Part shown: positions 1-8,209 of the stretch, piece by piece
Layout of the letters: every line of letters starts with the position of its first letter
Position numbering within the stretch: position 1 is the stretch's first letter
From: Haloferacaceae archaeon
Lineage (GTDB): Archaea > Halobacteriota > Halobacteria > Halobacteriales > Haloferacaceae
NCBI GenBank assembly: GCA_003554115.1
Contig: PWFE01000156.1
Location: 1-27,863, forward strand
DNA: 27,863 nt
Direction: 5' to 3'
Position numbers and translations under genes: made by a program
The notes under the pieces: generated by a model
Told to the model about the DNA's origin: nothing
The model's database searches: none
What the model saw: the letters and a program-made list of their open reading frames with translations, nothing else

Positions 1-300
1 AACGCCGGCTTTTACGAGGTGGTCGGTCCACTTGCTGGGCTCGGCGAGGGCGGGATCTTCCTGCTGGCGAACATCCTGTTTTGGACCGGCTGGATCAACT
101 TCAACCTCGCGCTGTTCAACTGTATTCCGGCGTTCCCACTTGATGGGGGTCGGATTCTGCGGTCGGCCACCGAGTCGGTCGTCTCGCGGCTGCCGGTCGA
201 CTCCAAACCACAGTTGACGCGGGCGATTACGACCAGTATCGGGTTGTTGATGCTGATAAGCCTCATACTCATGGTGTTCGGTCCACAGTTGCTCGGATAA
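1..300 (+). CDS. M50-family (site-2 protease) membrane metalloprotease, 3' end only
   Basis: The reading frame is open from base 1 and ends in TAA, so only the last 99 residues are visible. The motif CIPAFPLDGGR at about residues 40-50 matches the NxxPxPxLDGG motif of site-2 proteases, whose Asp is the third zinc ligand. A hydrophobic helix precedes it and another follows at the C-terminus. The HExxH helix must lie to the left of the window. Family knowledge: these are intramembrane proteases that also cleave or release membrane-bound regulators. Substrate unknown. The fragment ends 54 bases before hemE, which has its own promoter-like element. Confidence 0.85.
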   Translation, partial: NAGFYEVVGPLAGLGEGGIFLLANILFWTGWINFNLALFNCIPAFPLDGGRILRSATESVVSRLPVDSKPQLTRAITTSIGLLMLISLILMVFGPQLLG

Positions 301-354
301 CCACGCGCCGGGAAACTCCACAAGCCTTAGGCAACCACTCTCCTACCGTTTCGT

Positions 355-1362
355 ATGGCAACTCTCTTCGAGCAGGCGGTTCGGGGCACACAGCTTGATC
401 GGCCACCAGTGTGGATGATGCGACAGGCCGGTCGGTATCTTCCCGAGTACCGTGCGATCCGTGAGGAGTACTCCTTTCTTGAGGCGATCTCGACACCCGA
501 GATCGCGACCGAAATCTCGCTGCAGCCCTACGAGCGGTTCAACCCAGACGGCGTCGTGATGTACTCGGATATTTTGACCGTTCTTGAACCGCTCGGCTTC
601 GAGTACCATCTCGAATCCGGCGTCGGCCCGGTTGTCGAAAATCCCGTTGACACACCTGAGGACACCCACCGCCCGCGCGGCGATGTCCGCGAGGAGCTGT
701 GGTATGTCGGCGAACTCATCGAGCGGCTGAACGGCGAACTCGATTCCGAGACTGCTGTGCTCGGCTTCGCGGGCGGCCCCTTTACGCTGGCTGCGTACGT
801 CTGTGAGGGCCAATCCTCGCGGTCATTCATGCAGCTCCGTCGACTCCGGGCCGAACACCCCGCGGCCTTCGAGCGACTGCTGGATGCGTTCACGGACGTG
901 CTTGTCGAGTACGTCGAGTATCAAGAGGACGCCGGAGCCGACGTACTCCAGCTGTTCGATACCTACGCCGGGCTGCTCTCGCCGGCCGACTACCGCGAGT
1001 TCATCGTCCCGCGCCACCAACGGATTCTGAACGCCATCGACATACCGACGATCATCTTCGCGCGCAACATGAGCGGGCATCTCGATCTGTTGGCCGACAG
1101 CGGCGCGGATGTGGTTGGTCTGGATTGGACGGTCGACATGGAGACCGCGAGAGCCGAACTCGGCGATACACCAGTACAGGGCAACCTCGATCCAGCCCTC
1201 CTATACGGCGAGCCCAGCGAAGTCAAAGCACGAACCAGAACAGTCATCGAGGCCGCTGGCGACCGTGGCCACATTCTGAATCTCGGCCACGGCGTCGACC
1301 GAAACACGCCGGTCGAAAACGTGGCGGCCTTTTTCGAAGCCGCCCACGAGTTCGCCGACTGA
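355..1362 (+). CDS. hemE: Uroporphyrinogen-III decarboxylase
   Basis: A 335-aa protein of full family length. It converts uroporphyrinogen III to coproporphyrinogen III in haem/sirohaem biosynthesis in the cytosol. The N-terminal signature PVWMMRQAGRYLPEYR (residues 18-33) carries the conserved arginines that bind substrate carboxylates. The segment MYSDILTVLEPLG supplies the catalytic Asp, and GFAGGPFTLA and LGHGV are further family blocks. The start ATG lies about 27 bases downstream of an AT-rich element near 322-330, consistent with a leaderless transcript. No other haem gene is adjacent. Confidence 0.96.
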   Translation: MATLFEQAVRGTQLDRPPVWMMRQAGRYLPEYRAIREEYSFLEAISTPEIATEISLQPYERFNPDGVVMYSDILTVLEPLGFEYHLESGVGPVVENPVDTPEDTHRPRGDVREELWYVGELIERLNGELDSETAVLGFAGGPFTLAAYVCEGQSSRSFMQLRRLRAEHPAAFERLLDAFTDVLVEYVEYQEDAGADVLQLFDTYAGLLSPADYREFIVPRHQRILNAIDIPTIIFARNMSGHLDLLADSGADVVGLDWTVDMETARAELGDTPVQGNLDPALLYGEPSEVKARTRTVIEAAGDRGHILNLGHGVDRNTPVENVAAFFEAAHEFAD

Positions 1363-1389
1363 GTGGGATCTCGACCGAGTGACTGACGA

Positions 1390-2115
1390 TTAGTCGCTGG
1401 TCGCTGCTGGCTCGTCGACCGTGTTGCGGAGCGTCCCGATTCCCTCGTAAGTGATTTCGATCTCATCACCGGGTTCGATCAGCCCGGGGTTCGCTGGACT
1501 GCCGAACGCGATGACGTCACCCGGCTGCAGTGTGAGTCGTCTGGAGAGAAACGAGACGATTTCGCGGGGCGTAAACAGCATCAACTCGGTGTTGGACTCC
1601 TGTCGCTTCTCGCCGTTGATCAGCGTCTGCATAGCAAGGCCGACCGGCTCTATGTCGGTCTCGATCCATGGCCCAAGCGGGCCTGAGCCAGTAAACGCCT
1701 TTCGAGCCGTTCGGCCGGGCTGATCGAGCGCGTCGACGTCGTTCATGATCGTATAGCCGCGGATGATGTCGTCGACATCGTCCTCGTCGACGTTTTCGCA
1801 GCGTTCGTCGACGACGGCCGCGAGTTCACCGGCGTATGTGAGTTCGCTCGTGAAAGACGGATACGGAATCGGGCGCTCTGGCGGGTGTGTCGACACGGGT
1901 GGCTTGATGAAGAAATCCGGCTCAGTCGGGCGTTCGTACGCCATCTGCTCGATTGTTGCCGCGTAGTTTCGGCCGACACAGTACATTGTTGTGGGCTCGA
2001 CGGGTGCGAGCAGATCACCGTCGACCTCGTACTCCTCAGTCTCCGTGCTGAGCGTTCCATTCTCGTATGTTCCGCTAACAATCCCGTCTGTGGTGTGTGC
2101 ACGAGCGAGTCGCAT
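1390..2115 (-). CDS. Fumarylacetoacetate hydrolase (FAH) family protein
   Basis: A 241-aa protein with the C-terminal FAH fold: NYAATIEQM, FFIKPPVS, GYTIMNDVDALD (residues 120-131), KAFTGSGPLGP (139-149) and a C-terminal IEGIGTL-like block (YEGIGTLRNTV). Family members hydrolyse or decarboxylate acylpyruvates and related compounds with a Mg/Mn ion. The Asp ligand is present (D126), as is one Glu (E97), but the other Glu of the usual ExE pair is Ala (A95 in YAGELA). Activity is therefore uncertain. The start is supported by a TATA-like CTTATCTC about 25 bases upstream. Convergent with hemE. Confidence 0.88.
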   Translation of the reverse strand: MRLARAHTTDGIVSGTYENGTLSTETEEYEVDGDLLAPVEPTTMYCVGRNYAATIEQMAYERPTEPDFFIKPPVSTHPPERPIPYPSFTSELTYAGELAAVVDERCENVDEDDVDDIIRGYTIMNDVDALDQPGRTARKAFTGSGPLGPWIETDIEPVGLAMQTLINGEKRQESNTELMLFTPREIVSFLSRRLTLQPGDVIAFGSPANPGLIEPGDEIEITYEGIGTLRNTVDEPAATSD

Positions 2116-2178
2116 ACCTACACAGGGTGACGCCGAGATAAGAAGACTCCCACTGCGGTGATGCCAGTGTGTACCGTC

Positions 2179-2604
2179 TCAGTCGGCTGTGGCTTCGCTG
2201 GATTCGCTCGATTCGCTTGATTCTGTCTCGGCCTCAGTCTCGGTCTCGGTTACAGCGTCCTCGTCTTCGACGGGACCGAGTGGCCCCTCAGCAATCTGGG
2301 TGCCCCACATGCCCGGATACTTTTCGACCCGAACGTCGCCCATCACCTTGGTCTGACACGACAGCCGCAGATCATAGTTCGGATGATGCGGCGGGACGAT
2401 CAGTCGACCTTTTTCTCTGATTCCTTTCTCGCTAACTTCGCCGTCGACGGCGACTGCACAGGTGCCACAGGAAGCAAACCCCTGACAGTTGAACGTCTTG
2501 GATTTGCCGTTGTGCGGACTCACCCCGGCACGCTTGAGCACATTCCGCAGTGTTTCGCCCTCGGCGCACTCGATTTCTTGGCCGCGAAAGCTGACGGTAG
2601 GCAT
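2179..2604 (-). CDS. 2Fe-2S ferredoxin with acidic C-terminal tail
   Basis: A small electron carrier of the beta-grasp ferredoxin fold, 141 aa from the chosen ATG. The ligand pattern is C40-x5-C46-x2-C49 followed by C83 (LSCQTK), closer to the adrenodoxin-type spacing than the plant-type C-x4-C. Residues 115-141 are a Glu/Ser/Thr-rich tail with no fold motif. I chose ATG at 2604 because family proteins begin with a short strand (MPTVSF). An in-frame ATG at 2631 would add nine residues and has no better promoter. The gene is divergent from the DsbA-like gene. The electron partner is unknown. Confidence 0.9.
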   Translation of the reverse strand: MPTVSFRGQEIECAEGETLRNVLKRAGVSPHNGKSKTFNCQGFASCGTCAVAVDGEVSEKGIREKGRLIVPPHHPNYDLRLSCQTKVMGDVRVEKYPGMWGTQIAEGPLGPVEDEDAVTETETEAETESSESSESSEATAD

Positions 2605-2668
2605 ACCTTGGGATTTGTCGACAGCCGGCATAGTCCTGTCGTTGGCCGAACCCTTCGGACAACGAACC

Positions 2669-2675
2669 TATATAT
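2669..2675. promoter_or_regulatory. Near-symmetric TATA element between ferredoxin and DsbA-like genes
   Basis: TATATAT is centred 24 bases before the DsbA-like ATG, ideal for a leaderless transcript. It reads as ATATATA on the other strand, 41 bases before the upper ferredoxin ATG, so it could serve both directions. Confidence 0.5.
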
Positions 2676-2695
2676 CTCGGCTACAACGTCCGTGT

Positions 2696-3349
2696 ATGAA
2701 ACAAACGCGACGGACGTATCTCGCCACGGCAAGCGCGCTGGCAGTCGGAACCGCCGGGATTGCGGGCTGTCTCGACAACGGTGAGGACGCCTCGGCAGCC
2801 GCAGACACCTCTCACGAGTGTGAAATAACCGAACGCGAGCCGGTCGACGAACTCGCACAACCTCGCCTCGGCCCTGACGAGCCAACAGCCACTGTCACCG
2901 TGTTTGAAGATTTCGGCTGTCCAAGCTGTCGAAATTTTGCACTCGGCGCTCTGGCCGACCTCAAAGCGGATTTCAGTGACGAGGTGGCGTTCGAACACTA
3001 CGACTTTCCGATTCCGGCCAGCGACTGGTCCGAACCGATTGCAAACGCTGCCCGACTCATTCAGGACGAGTACGACGACGAGACGTTCTTCGAGTTCAAC
3101 ATCGCCACCTACGAGAACTTCGACGACCACAGCTGGCAGCTCATCGGTGATCTCGCAGAAGACGTTGGCGCAGACCCCTGTGCCGTCTTGAGCGATGCCG
3201 CCAACGAGACATACGCGCCGGTTCTCGATTCGAACTTCGAGGAGGGCCAACAGCGCGATATTCCCGGCACCCCCACGGTCTTCGTCGACGGCCAAGAAGT
3301 CGACGCCAGCTACGATGCGGTCGAAACTGCCATGGAAAACGCCGAGTAG
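2696..3349 (+). CDS. DsbA-like thioredoxin-fold lipoprotein
   Basis: A 217-aa exported thiol-disulfide protein. The N-terminus has a twin-arginine start (QTRRTYLA), a hydrophobic run and a lipobox ending at C25 (IAGC), so I infer a Tat-exported, membrane-anchored lipoprotein facing outside. The active site is C75-P-S-C78 and the cis-Pro loop is GTPTVF at about 191-196, with a helical insertion between them as in DsbA/DsbG-type proteins. Two further cysteines (C42, C162) could form a structural pair. The ATG at 2696 follows a strong TATA element. The stop abuts the stop of the DyP-like gene on the other strand. Confidence 0.92.
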   Translation: MKQTRRTYLATASALAVGTAGIAGCLDNGEDASAAADTSHECEITEREPVDELAQPRLGPDEPTATVTVFEDFGCPSCRNFALGALADLKADFSDEVAFEHYDFPIPASDWSEPIANAARLIQDEYDDETFFEFNIATYENFDDHSWQLIGDLAEDVGADPCAVLSDAANETYAPVLDSNFEEGQQRDIPGTPTVFVDGQEVDASYDAVETAMENAE

Positions 3350-4648
3350 CTACTCGCCGGTCGGCGTCGGAAACGCCCGCAGCGACCGCGGTGGCACGAG
3401 GAAGTTCCCCCGGCTCTCGGTGAAAATGTAGTTCAGAATGCCGTTGTTGAGCCGGTCTTGAACCGCCGTGCCGTCAGCTAGATCGCTCCCGTTCATCGCC
3501 TCCCGGACGGCCACGAACTGGCTGATTTCCTGCTGGAGGGTCGCGAAATGCAGACTTGCCCGGTCGTTGTCGGTTGATTCGACGTGTCGACGGAGCAGTA
3601 ATACGTTGCCCTCCTCGTCGCGGTTCGCCCGGGCGGCCTTTGCAGTGTGACCGACGACCCCGCGTGTTTCGGCGGTCTCACGGATCTGCTCAATGATATC
3701 AGACGTAATGCCGTTATGATCACCGAGGTTCTCGCCAACGCCCTCGACAGCGTTTTCATCTGCAAGCAGCGGGCTGAACATGCGTGCGACCATCTCAGTA
3801 TGGTCGTGATCCCTGAACCATTTATCAAGTGATTGCCTGATTGTTGAAACCTGCTTGGTTGTCCCACCAGCAAACGGCCCCTCGTCGATTGTGACGTACT
3901 CCTCGGTCGCCTGATTGCCGCTGAAGCCGGCTTTGAACCCCATAAACAGCGGCGACTCATCGGGCACGGGGCCGTCGTCCGGAATCCCGCTTACGTCGCC
4001 CTGCTTTTCGGCCGGCAGCCCGGGGCCGATAAAGCCAGTTCGGCGATCCGCGATGTCGAACACATCGCCCAACCGTGCCTCGACGTCGACCTCGTTGAGC
4101 GTCTCGCCGCCCTCGAACAGCGTCTCTTCGATGGCGAGCAGCGCGTCGACGCGATCCGACGCCAGATGCAACAGGGCGTCCTGTTCGTCGAGCGACTCGT
4201 TTTCAACGCTCCACAGCGACCGCGGAGCGGGCAGATCAATCGATTCGGCCAACGACTCGTCGAACCGCTCGAAGTACGCCGGCGAGTAGGCCAGATCGAA
4301 GACGATGCCACGGTTCGACCACTCGTAGGCGCGTTCGATGGTTTCGAGGGCCGTCTCAAGCGTCTCGCGGTCTCCGTCGGTCGGTAGGCCGTCGCCGTCG
4401 ACCGCCTCGCCGGCGTACTCAAGATACAAAAACAGGTGATGCTCCGGCAGCACGACGTTGCCGTGGTCGTCGCGGCCCAGCGCGTCGTTCCAGGCGAACT
4501 GCTGGTCCGGAAGCGTTTGGTCGCCGCCCTGTGGAATCGGCTCGTCGCCGAACGCATCCAGACAACCCGAGAGCGCGCTCACGCCGCCGGCCGCAAGGGC
4601 GGCTTTGGCGAACGCACGCCGCGATAGATCTGACCCCGGTCGCTCCAT
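3350..4648 (-). CDS. DyP-peroxidase-like Tat lipoprotein (DUF7405-like), catalytic Asp replaced
   Basis: A 432-aa exported protein. The signal is SRRAFAKAALAA with a lipobox at C29 (LSGC). The body matches the dye-decolourising peroxidase layout: GFKAGFSGN at 237-245 where DyPs have GFKDG, a GGTTKQVSTIR strand at 261-271, a W277 block, H334 in the GHTAKAARAN segment as the likely proximal haem ligand, LLRRH at 351-355 with the distal Arg region, and a final FLVPP at 416-420. The catalytic Asp position is Ala240. Known DyPs include EfeB of the Efe iron system. I infer haem binding outside the cell; peroxidase activity is doubtful. A TATA-like CCATAATG lies about 27 bases before the ATG. Confidence 0.82.
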   Translation of the reverse strand: MERPGSDLSRRAFAKAALAAGGVSALSGCLDAFGDEPIPQGGDQTLPDQQFAWNDALGRDDHGNVVLPEHHLFLYLEYAGEAVDGDGLPTDGDRETLETALETIERAYEWSNRGIVFDLAYSPAYFERFDESLAESIDLPAPRSLWSVENESLDEQDALLHLASDRVDALLAIEETLFEGGETLNEVDVEARLGDVFDIADRRTGFIGPGLPAEKQGDVSGIPDDGPVPDESPLFMGFKAGFSGNQATEEYVTIDEGPFAGGTTKQVSTIRQSLDKWFRDHDHTEMVARMFSPLLADENAVEGVGENLGDHNGITSDIIEQIRETAETRGVVGHTAKAARANRDEEGNVLLLRRHVESTDNDRASLHFATLQQEISQFVAVREAMNGSDLADGTAVQDRLNNGILNYIFTESRGNFLVPPRSLRAFPTPTGE

Positions 4649-4716
4649 GCTAACTGTAAGGCGTCGACCTCATTATGGCTTCTGATGAGCCGAACCTGTC
4701 AGAACCACCGCGCTCG

Positions 4717-5514
4717 TCAGTCTCTCTCGATGGCCTCGACGACCTCCGGAAGAACCCCAACGTCTGGACGGTAGTAGGTATGGTGATCCGGAATCGAATC
4801 AGTGACGTCGACCTCACTGAAGCCGTCGGCAAGCGTCGCTGAGCCGGCTCCCTGTTGGCCGAGCGCAGGTGGGTCGTCGAACAACTCGGCCAACACCGCG
4901 TCGTGTTCACTATAAAAGCTCGTGACAGAGCCGTCGAACTGCCCAATCGCCTCGCCGTAGCGGCCGTCTGCGGTGACGGTCTCAGCCTCGATTGCGGCTC
5001 CGAGCAACGACACCGAGTCGACGGCGTGGCCGTTGTCAGCCTCGGTGAGTACAGTAACAGTTTCGCAGGCGACTCGCGCGCCCAGCGAGTAGCCGATCAA
5101 ATGAACGGCTCGACCGTCCTCGTCGGCCCACTCGAGGAGCCACTCAGCCAGCGGGCGGGCGTTTTTGTCGGCGTTGTCGATCACCGTCTCCCAGCGGCCC
5201 TCACCGTCCCAGCTAAAAGCGACCACCGGCGCAGACCGGAGTTCGCTAAGTTCGCGTTGGGTCGTTTCGGCCTGATTGCGTGCGGCGCTGTCGTCGGGAC
5301 CCCAACCGTGAATAAAGACAAACAGCTCGTCTGTCTCGCCTAATTCCCAGTTTCCGTCCTGTGTGGCCTGTAGTTCATCGCTGTCGCTGAACCATCCGAG
5401 TTGGTCGCGGGTCGTGATCGCCGGAAACGACTCGTCGCTGCCAGCAGTCGACCACCGGCGATAGCCAACAATTCCCAGCCCGCCAACACCGACTGCTGTG
5501 GCTGTGGCGGCCAA
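4717..5514 (-). CDS. Alpha/beta hydrolase, probably exported, with unusual start
   Basis: From the first usable start (TTG at 5514) the protein has 265 aa. The fold is shown by FIHGWG (oxyanion loop, 67-72), GYSLGA with nucleophile S143 (141-146), SEHD at 202-205 as a likely acid region and DHHTYY (243-248) carrying the catalytic His. These resemble serine esterases/lipases; the substrate is unknown. In-frame codons upstream of the TTG read SRRRRHLL before AATATAVG, which looks like a twin-arginine signal, so the real start is probably upstream although no ATG, GTG or TTG occurs there before the in-frame stop at 5599-5601. Lies 68 bases upstream of the DyP-like gene on the same strand. Confidence 0.8.
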   Translation of the reverse strand: MAATATAVGVGGLGIVGYRRWSTAGSDESFPAITTRDQLGWFSDSDELQATQDGNWELGETDELFVFIHGWGPDDSAARNQAETTQRELSELRSAPVVAFSWDGEGRWETVIDNADKNARPLAEWLLEWADEDGRAVHLIGYSLGARVACETVTVLTEADNGHAVDSVSLLGAAIEAETVTADGRYGEAIGQFDGSVTSFYSEHDAVLAELFDDPPALGQQGAGSATLADGFSEVDVTDSIPDHHTYYRPDVGVLPEVVEAIERD

Positions 5515-5628
5515 CAGGTGGCGTCTACGCCGACTCCTCGGTTGACTACTCTCGTCGATACTGACAGTACGAGCCAGATGGCAAAAATAGCCACGGGTCT
5601 ACTCACTGCGTCGACGGTCAGTACGCAG

Positions 5629-6738
5629 TTACGGACTCAGCTTCCGCAGTCGACGCAGCGAGGGCAGGTGACTGCCGCCAATCTCGATGACGTGGAGTTT
5701 GTGTGCCAGCAGATACAGCCCGAGCGAGCCGAAAAACACCGCCGGTGTCAAAAACAGATGCCAAATGACCGAATCGCCAACCGTCACACCCAGCAGTGTC
5801 AACCCCTCGCCCGCACCCTCTAAAACGTAGAGCACTGACGGATGGACGACGTAGACGCCGACCGCGTAGATCCCCCACGATGGCAGCGACGTCTCGGCCG
5901 ACAGCGTAGGCCACGACAGGAGGAATAAAAACAGCGAGAGCGTGACCAGCGCGGTGCCAATCGTGTAGCTCGGCGAGTAGACACCGTCAGCGAACGTGTT
6001 GCCGGTGAGGAGATACCCCAGTGCGTAGCGTTCGGCGAAATGGAAACCCACTGCAAGCACTGTCGCCGCTAGATAGCGTCGACGCTGCTTGCTTGTGGGA
6101 TTCCAGTCGTAGTAATAGACTGCATAGCCGAGGCTCGTATAAAAGAAGCCGAAAAATAGCCCATCACGGATACGAAACGGGACGTCGACGAACATCGTAT
6201 AGCTTGCACCCAGCAAGCCAATAAGGTGAAAGCCAATCGCAATCGGCAGAATGAACGCGGGCTTGTCGATTCGGACGAAGCCATAAATGAACGTGTAAGC
6301 GAAGATCAGGGCGGGCAGAAACCACAGAATCTCCGAGACGGAGGTGCCATAATAAAACAACTCGGCCGGATCGATGGCCTCCGAGACGAACGTCACGAGA
6401 CTCCCGACAACGGAGTAACCCTCAGTTCGGGCCTGCACAGCTGTGCCGGCCAGAAACAACGGAAACGTCAGTATGAGGCCAAATACGTAGATCGAACTGA
6501 TCGTCGCCACCCGGTTGAGATAGTACGCACCCGGATCGCTCTGGGCGAATTTGACCGCCAGAAAGTACCCCGAGGCCATAAAGAAAAACGGAACTGCAAA
6601 TCGGGCTGCGGTCTCCAGAACGAAGTTCACCAGATTGCCGGCCGCAGAGACTCCTGCGAACGGATCTGTATGAATAATAACGACAAACACCATCGCAACA
6701 ATACGCATCGAATCTATACTGTAGATCCGACCTGACAT
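5629..6738 (-). CDS. Acyltransferase-3 family integral membrane protein
   Basis: A 369-aa protein with about ten hydrophobic helices. The N-terminus (IYSIDSMRIVAM then VVIIHTDPF) is the family start, with the first-helix His thought to be catalytic in OatA/WecH-type O-acyltransferases. These move acyl groups across the membrane onto sugars or polymers, so modification of a cell-surface glycan is a reasonable inference. I chose ATG at 6738 because a TATA-like TTTACTT lies about 26 bases upstream. An ATG at 6777 would add 13 residues. Divergent from the P19-like gene. Confidence 0.87.
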   Translation of the reverse strand: MSGRIYSIDSMRIVAMVFVVIIHTDPFAGVSAAGNLVNFVLETAARFAVPFFFMASGYFLAVKFAQSDPGAYYLNRVATISSIYVFGLILTFPLFLAGTAVQARTEGYSVVGSLVTFVSEAIDPAELFYYGTSVSEILWFLPALIFAYTFIYGFVRIDKPAFILPIAIGFHLIGLLGASYTMFVDVPFRIRDGLFFGFFYTSLGYAVYYYDWNPTSKQRRRYLAATVLAVGFHFAERYALGYLLTGNTFADGVYSPSYTIGTALVTLSLFLFLLSWPTLSAETSLPSWGIYAVGVYVVHPSVLYVLEGAGEGLTLLGVTVGDSVIWHLFLTPAVFFGSLGLYLLAHKLHVIEIGGSHLPSLRRLRKLSP

Positions 6739-6873
6739 TGTCCCAGATTCGGTCACTCGAAGTAAATCGTTTTCCATCGTCCCGGCTCAACAGGCAGACA
6801 GCCTCCCGAGTCGACACGCCGGAGAGCCACCCAAAACCACAATCGGTATGAGGTCGAAAAGCGTATCAACGAT
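6739..6873. promoter_or_regulatory. Divergent promoter region, acyltransferase / P19-like lipoprotein
   Basis: Holds the leftward TATA-like TTTACTT (near 6762-6768). Rightward there is only a weak AT-rich element near 6846-6852, about 25 bases before the P19-like ATG. No repeat or operator is evident. Confidence 0.4.
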
Positions 6874-8142
6874 ATGGACAGACGGCAGTTTTTAGCCGCA
6901 ACGACTGTGGGCCTGTCGGCCGCCGCGGCCGGCTGTGTTGAAGCCTTCGAGAATCTCGAAGGGGCGGAGTACGGCCGCGAGCCGCCGCTGGTCGACCCCC
7001 GACCCAACGCAATTTACTGGCCAACGCACACCGAACAGATGGTCCACGGCGAGGTCGCCGAAACAAGCGACGGGCTGGCGGTTCATCTGATGTACACCTT
7101 CCCGCACCGCTTTTGGCAGGTCAGATCGACCGACGACGGCTACGGCACAGAAAAGTTCCGGGTCGGCCCCGACGACGCGGTCCACATCATGGTCGGCGTC
7201 TGGGACGAACAGACTGAGGTCGTCTTGCCCGTCTCAAGTCTTGAAATCGCCATCACCGGCGGCAATGGCGTCGACGAGCGCGAAACCATCTACCCCATGC
7301 TGTCTCAGCGTATGGGCTTTCATTACGGCGACAACTACCACCTTGATGGCGACGATTCCTATTCGGTCGAAGTCACCGTCGGCGGCGTCGACGTCAACCG
7401 CTTCGGCGAGTTCGAGGGTCGCTTCGAGGAGGCCGAAACGGTTTCGATGGAACTCGAATACAGCGAAACCGAGCGCAACGATCTCGATTTCGAGCTGTAC
7501 GAGGACCGCCAGGGCCAGCGTGGAGCTGTCGCCCCAATGGGAATGGAAGGCGAAAACGGCGAAATGGAGGAGATGGACCACGACGACATGGACCACGACG
7601 GCCATGATATGCACCACAGTATGCCGCTTGGCTTTGCTCATGATCTGGCCGAAGCTGGCGGCGAGCCGATGGGCGAGGCGGTGCTTGATGATATTCGGTT
7701 CCGGGCAGCCCTGTTCGACGACGAGCGGTTCGGCGACGAGCCGTATCTCGCCGTAACCGCCGCCACGCGGTACAATGACCTGATTATTCCCGAGATTGGA
7801 CTGTCAGCACACGTCGGCTCGGCAGACGAAACAGTCGAAATCGAGGTCGTCCCAGAAGATATCGACGAGTTCGAACCCGAAGACGACGAAGACCCGCTCA
7901 CTGATGCTCAGTCGCCAACCGAACCCCGTGAAATTCAGGTCGTCGACCCCGAATCAGCCGTACTCAGCGAGCAACTCCAAGCAGGGCTCGACCCCGAAAT
8001 CGGGTTTCACTACGGCATCCCCGCCCCGGAACTCACCGGCGATGAGGACGTGACCGTCGACATCTCGACGCCAACCCAAGTCGTCCGCCACGAGGGCTAC
8101 GAAACCGTCTTTTTCGACACCCAGCAGATCACTCTCGAATAG
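6874..8142 (+). CDS. P19/Tpd-like iron-transport lipoprotein, two tandem domains with Met/His-rich linker
   Basis: A 422-aa Tat lipoprotein: MDRRQFLAAT start and lipobox Cys21 (AAGC). Residues 50-200 resemble the bacterial P19/Tpd/FtrA family of periplasmic metal-binding beta sandwiches, with HIMVGVWDEQT (104-114), LPVSSLEI and the hallmark FHYGDN (149-154). Residues 255-422 repeat the plan with LIIPEIGL and a second FHYG (378-381). Between them, 222-250 is rich in Met, His and Asp (HDDMDHDGHDMHHSM), a likely copper or iron site. I infer extracytoplasmic metal capture. The partner permease is not obvious; the next gene is an MFS carrier 67 bases away with its own TATA element. Confidence 0.8.
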   Translation: MDRRQFLAATTVGLSAAAAGCVEAFENLEGAEYGREPPLVDPRPNAIYWPTHTEQMVHGEVAETSDGLAVHLMYTFPHRFWQVRSTDDGYGTEKFRVGPDDAVHIMVGVWDEQTEVVLPVSSLEIAITGGNGVDERETIYPMLSQRMGFHYGDNYHLDGDDSYSVEVTVGGVDVNRFGEFEGRFEEAETVSMELEYSETERNDLDFELYEDRQGQRGAVAPMGMEGENGEMEEMDHDDMDHDGHDMHHSMPLGFAHDLAEAGGEPMGEAVLDDIRFRAALFDDERFGDEPYLAVTAATRYNDLIIPEIGLSAHVGSADETVEIEVVPEDIDEFEPEDDEDPLTDAQSPTEPREIQVVDPESAVLSEQLQAGLDPEIGFHYGIPAPELTGDEDVTVDISTPTQVVRHEGYETVFFDTQQITLE

Positions 8143-8209
8143 CGCGCCAAACTACGGCCCCGCTTGTTCAAGCCACAGACCTATTTTCGCCCGGTTCAAA
8201 CTGCCGCGT

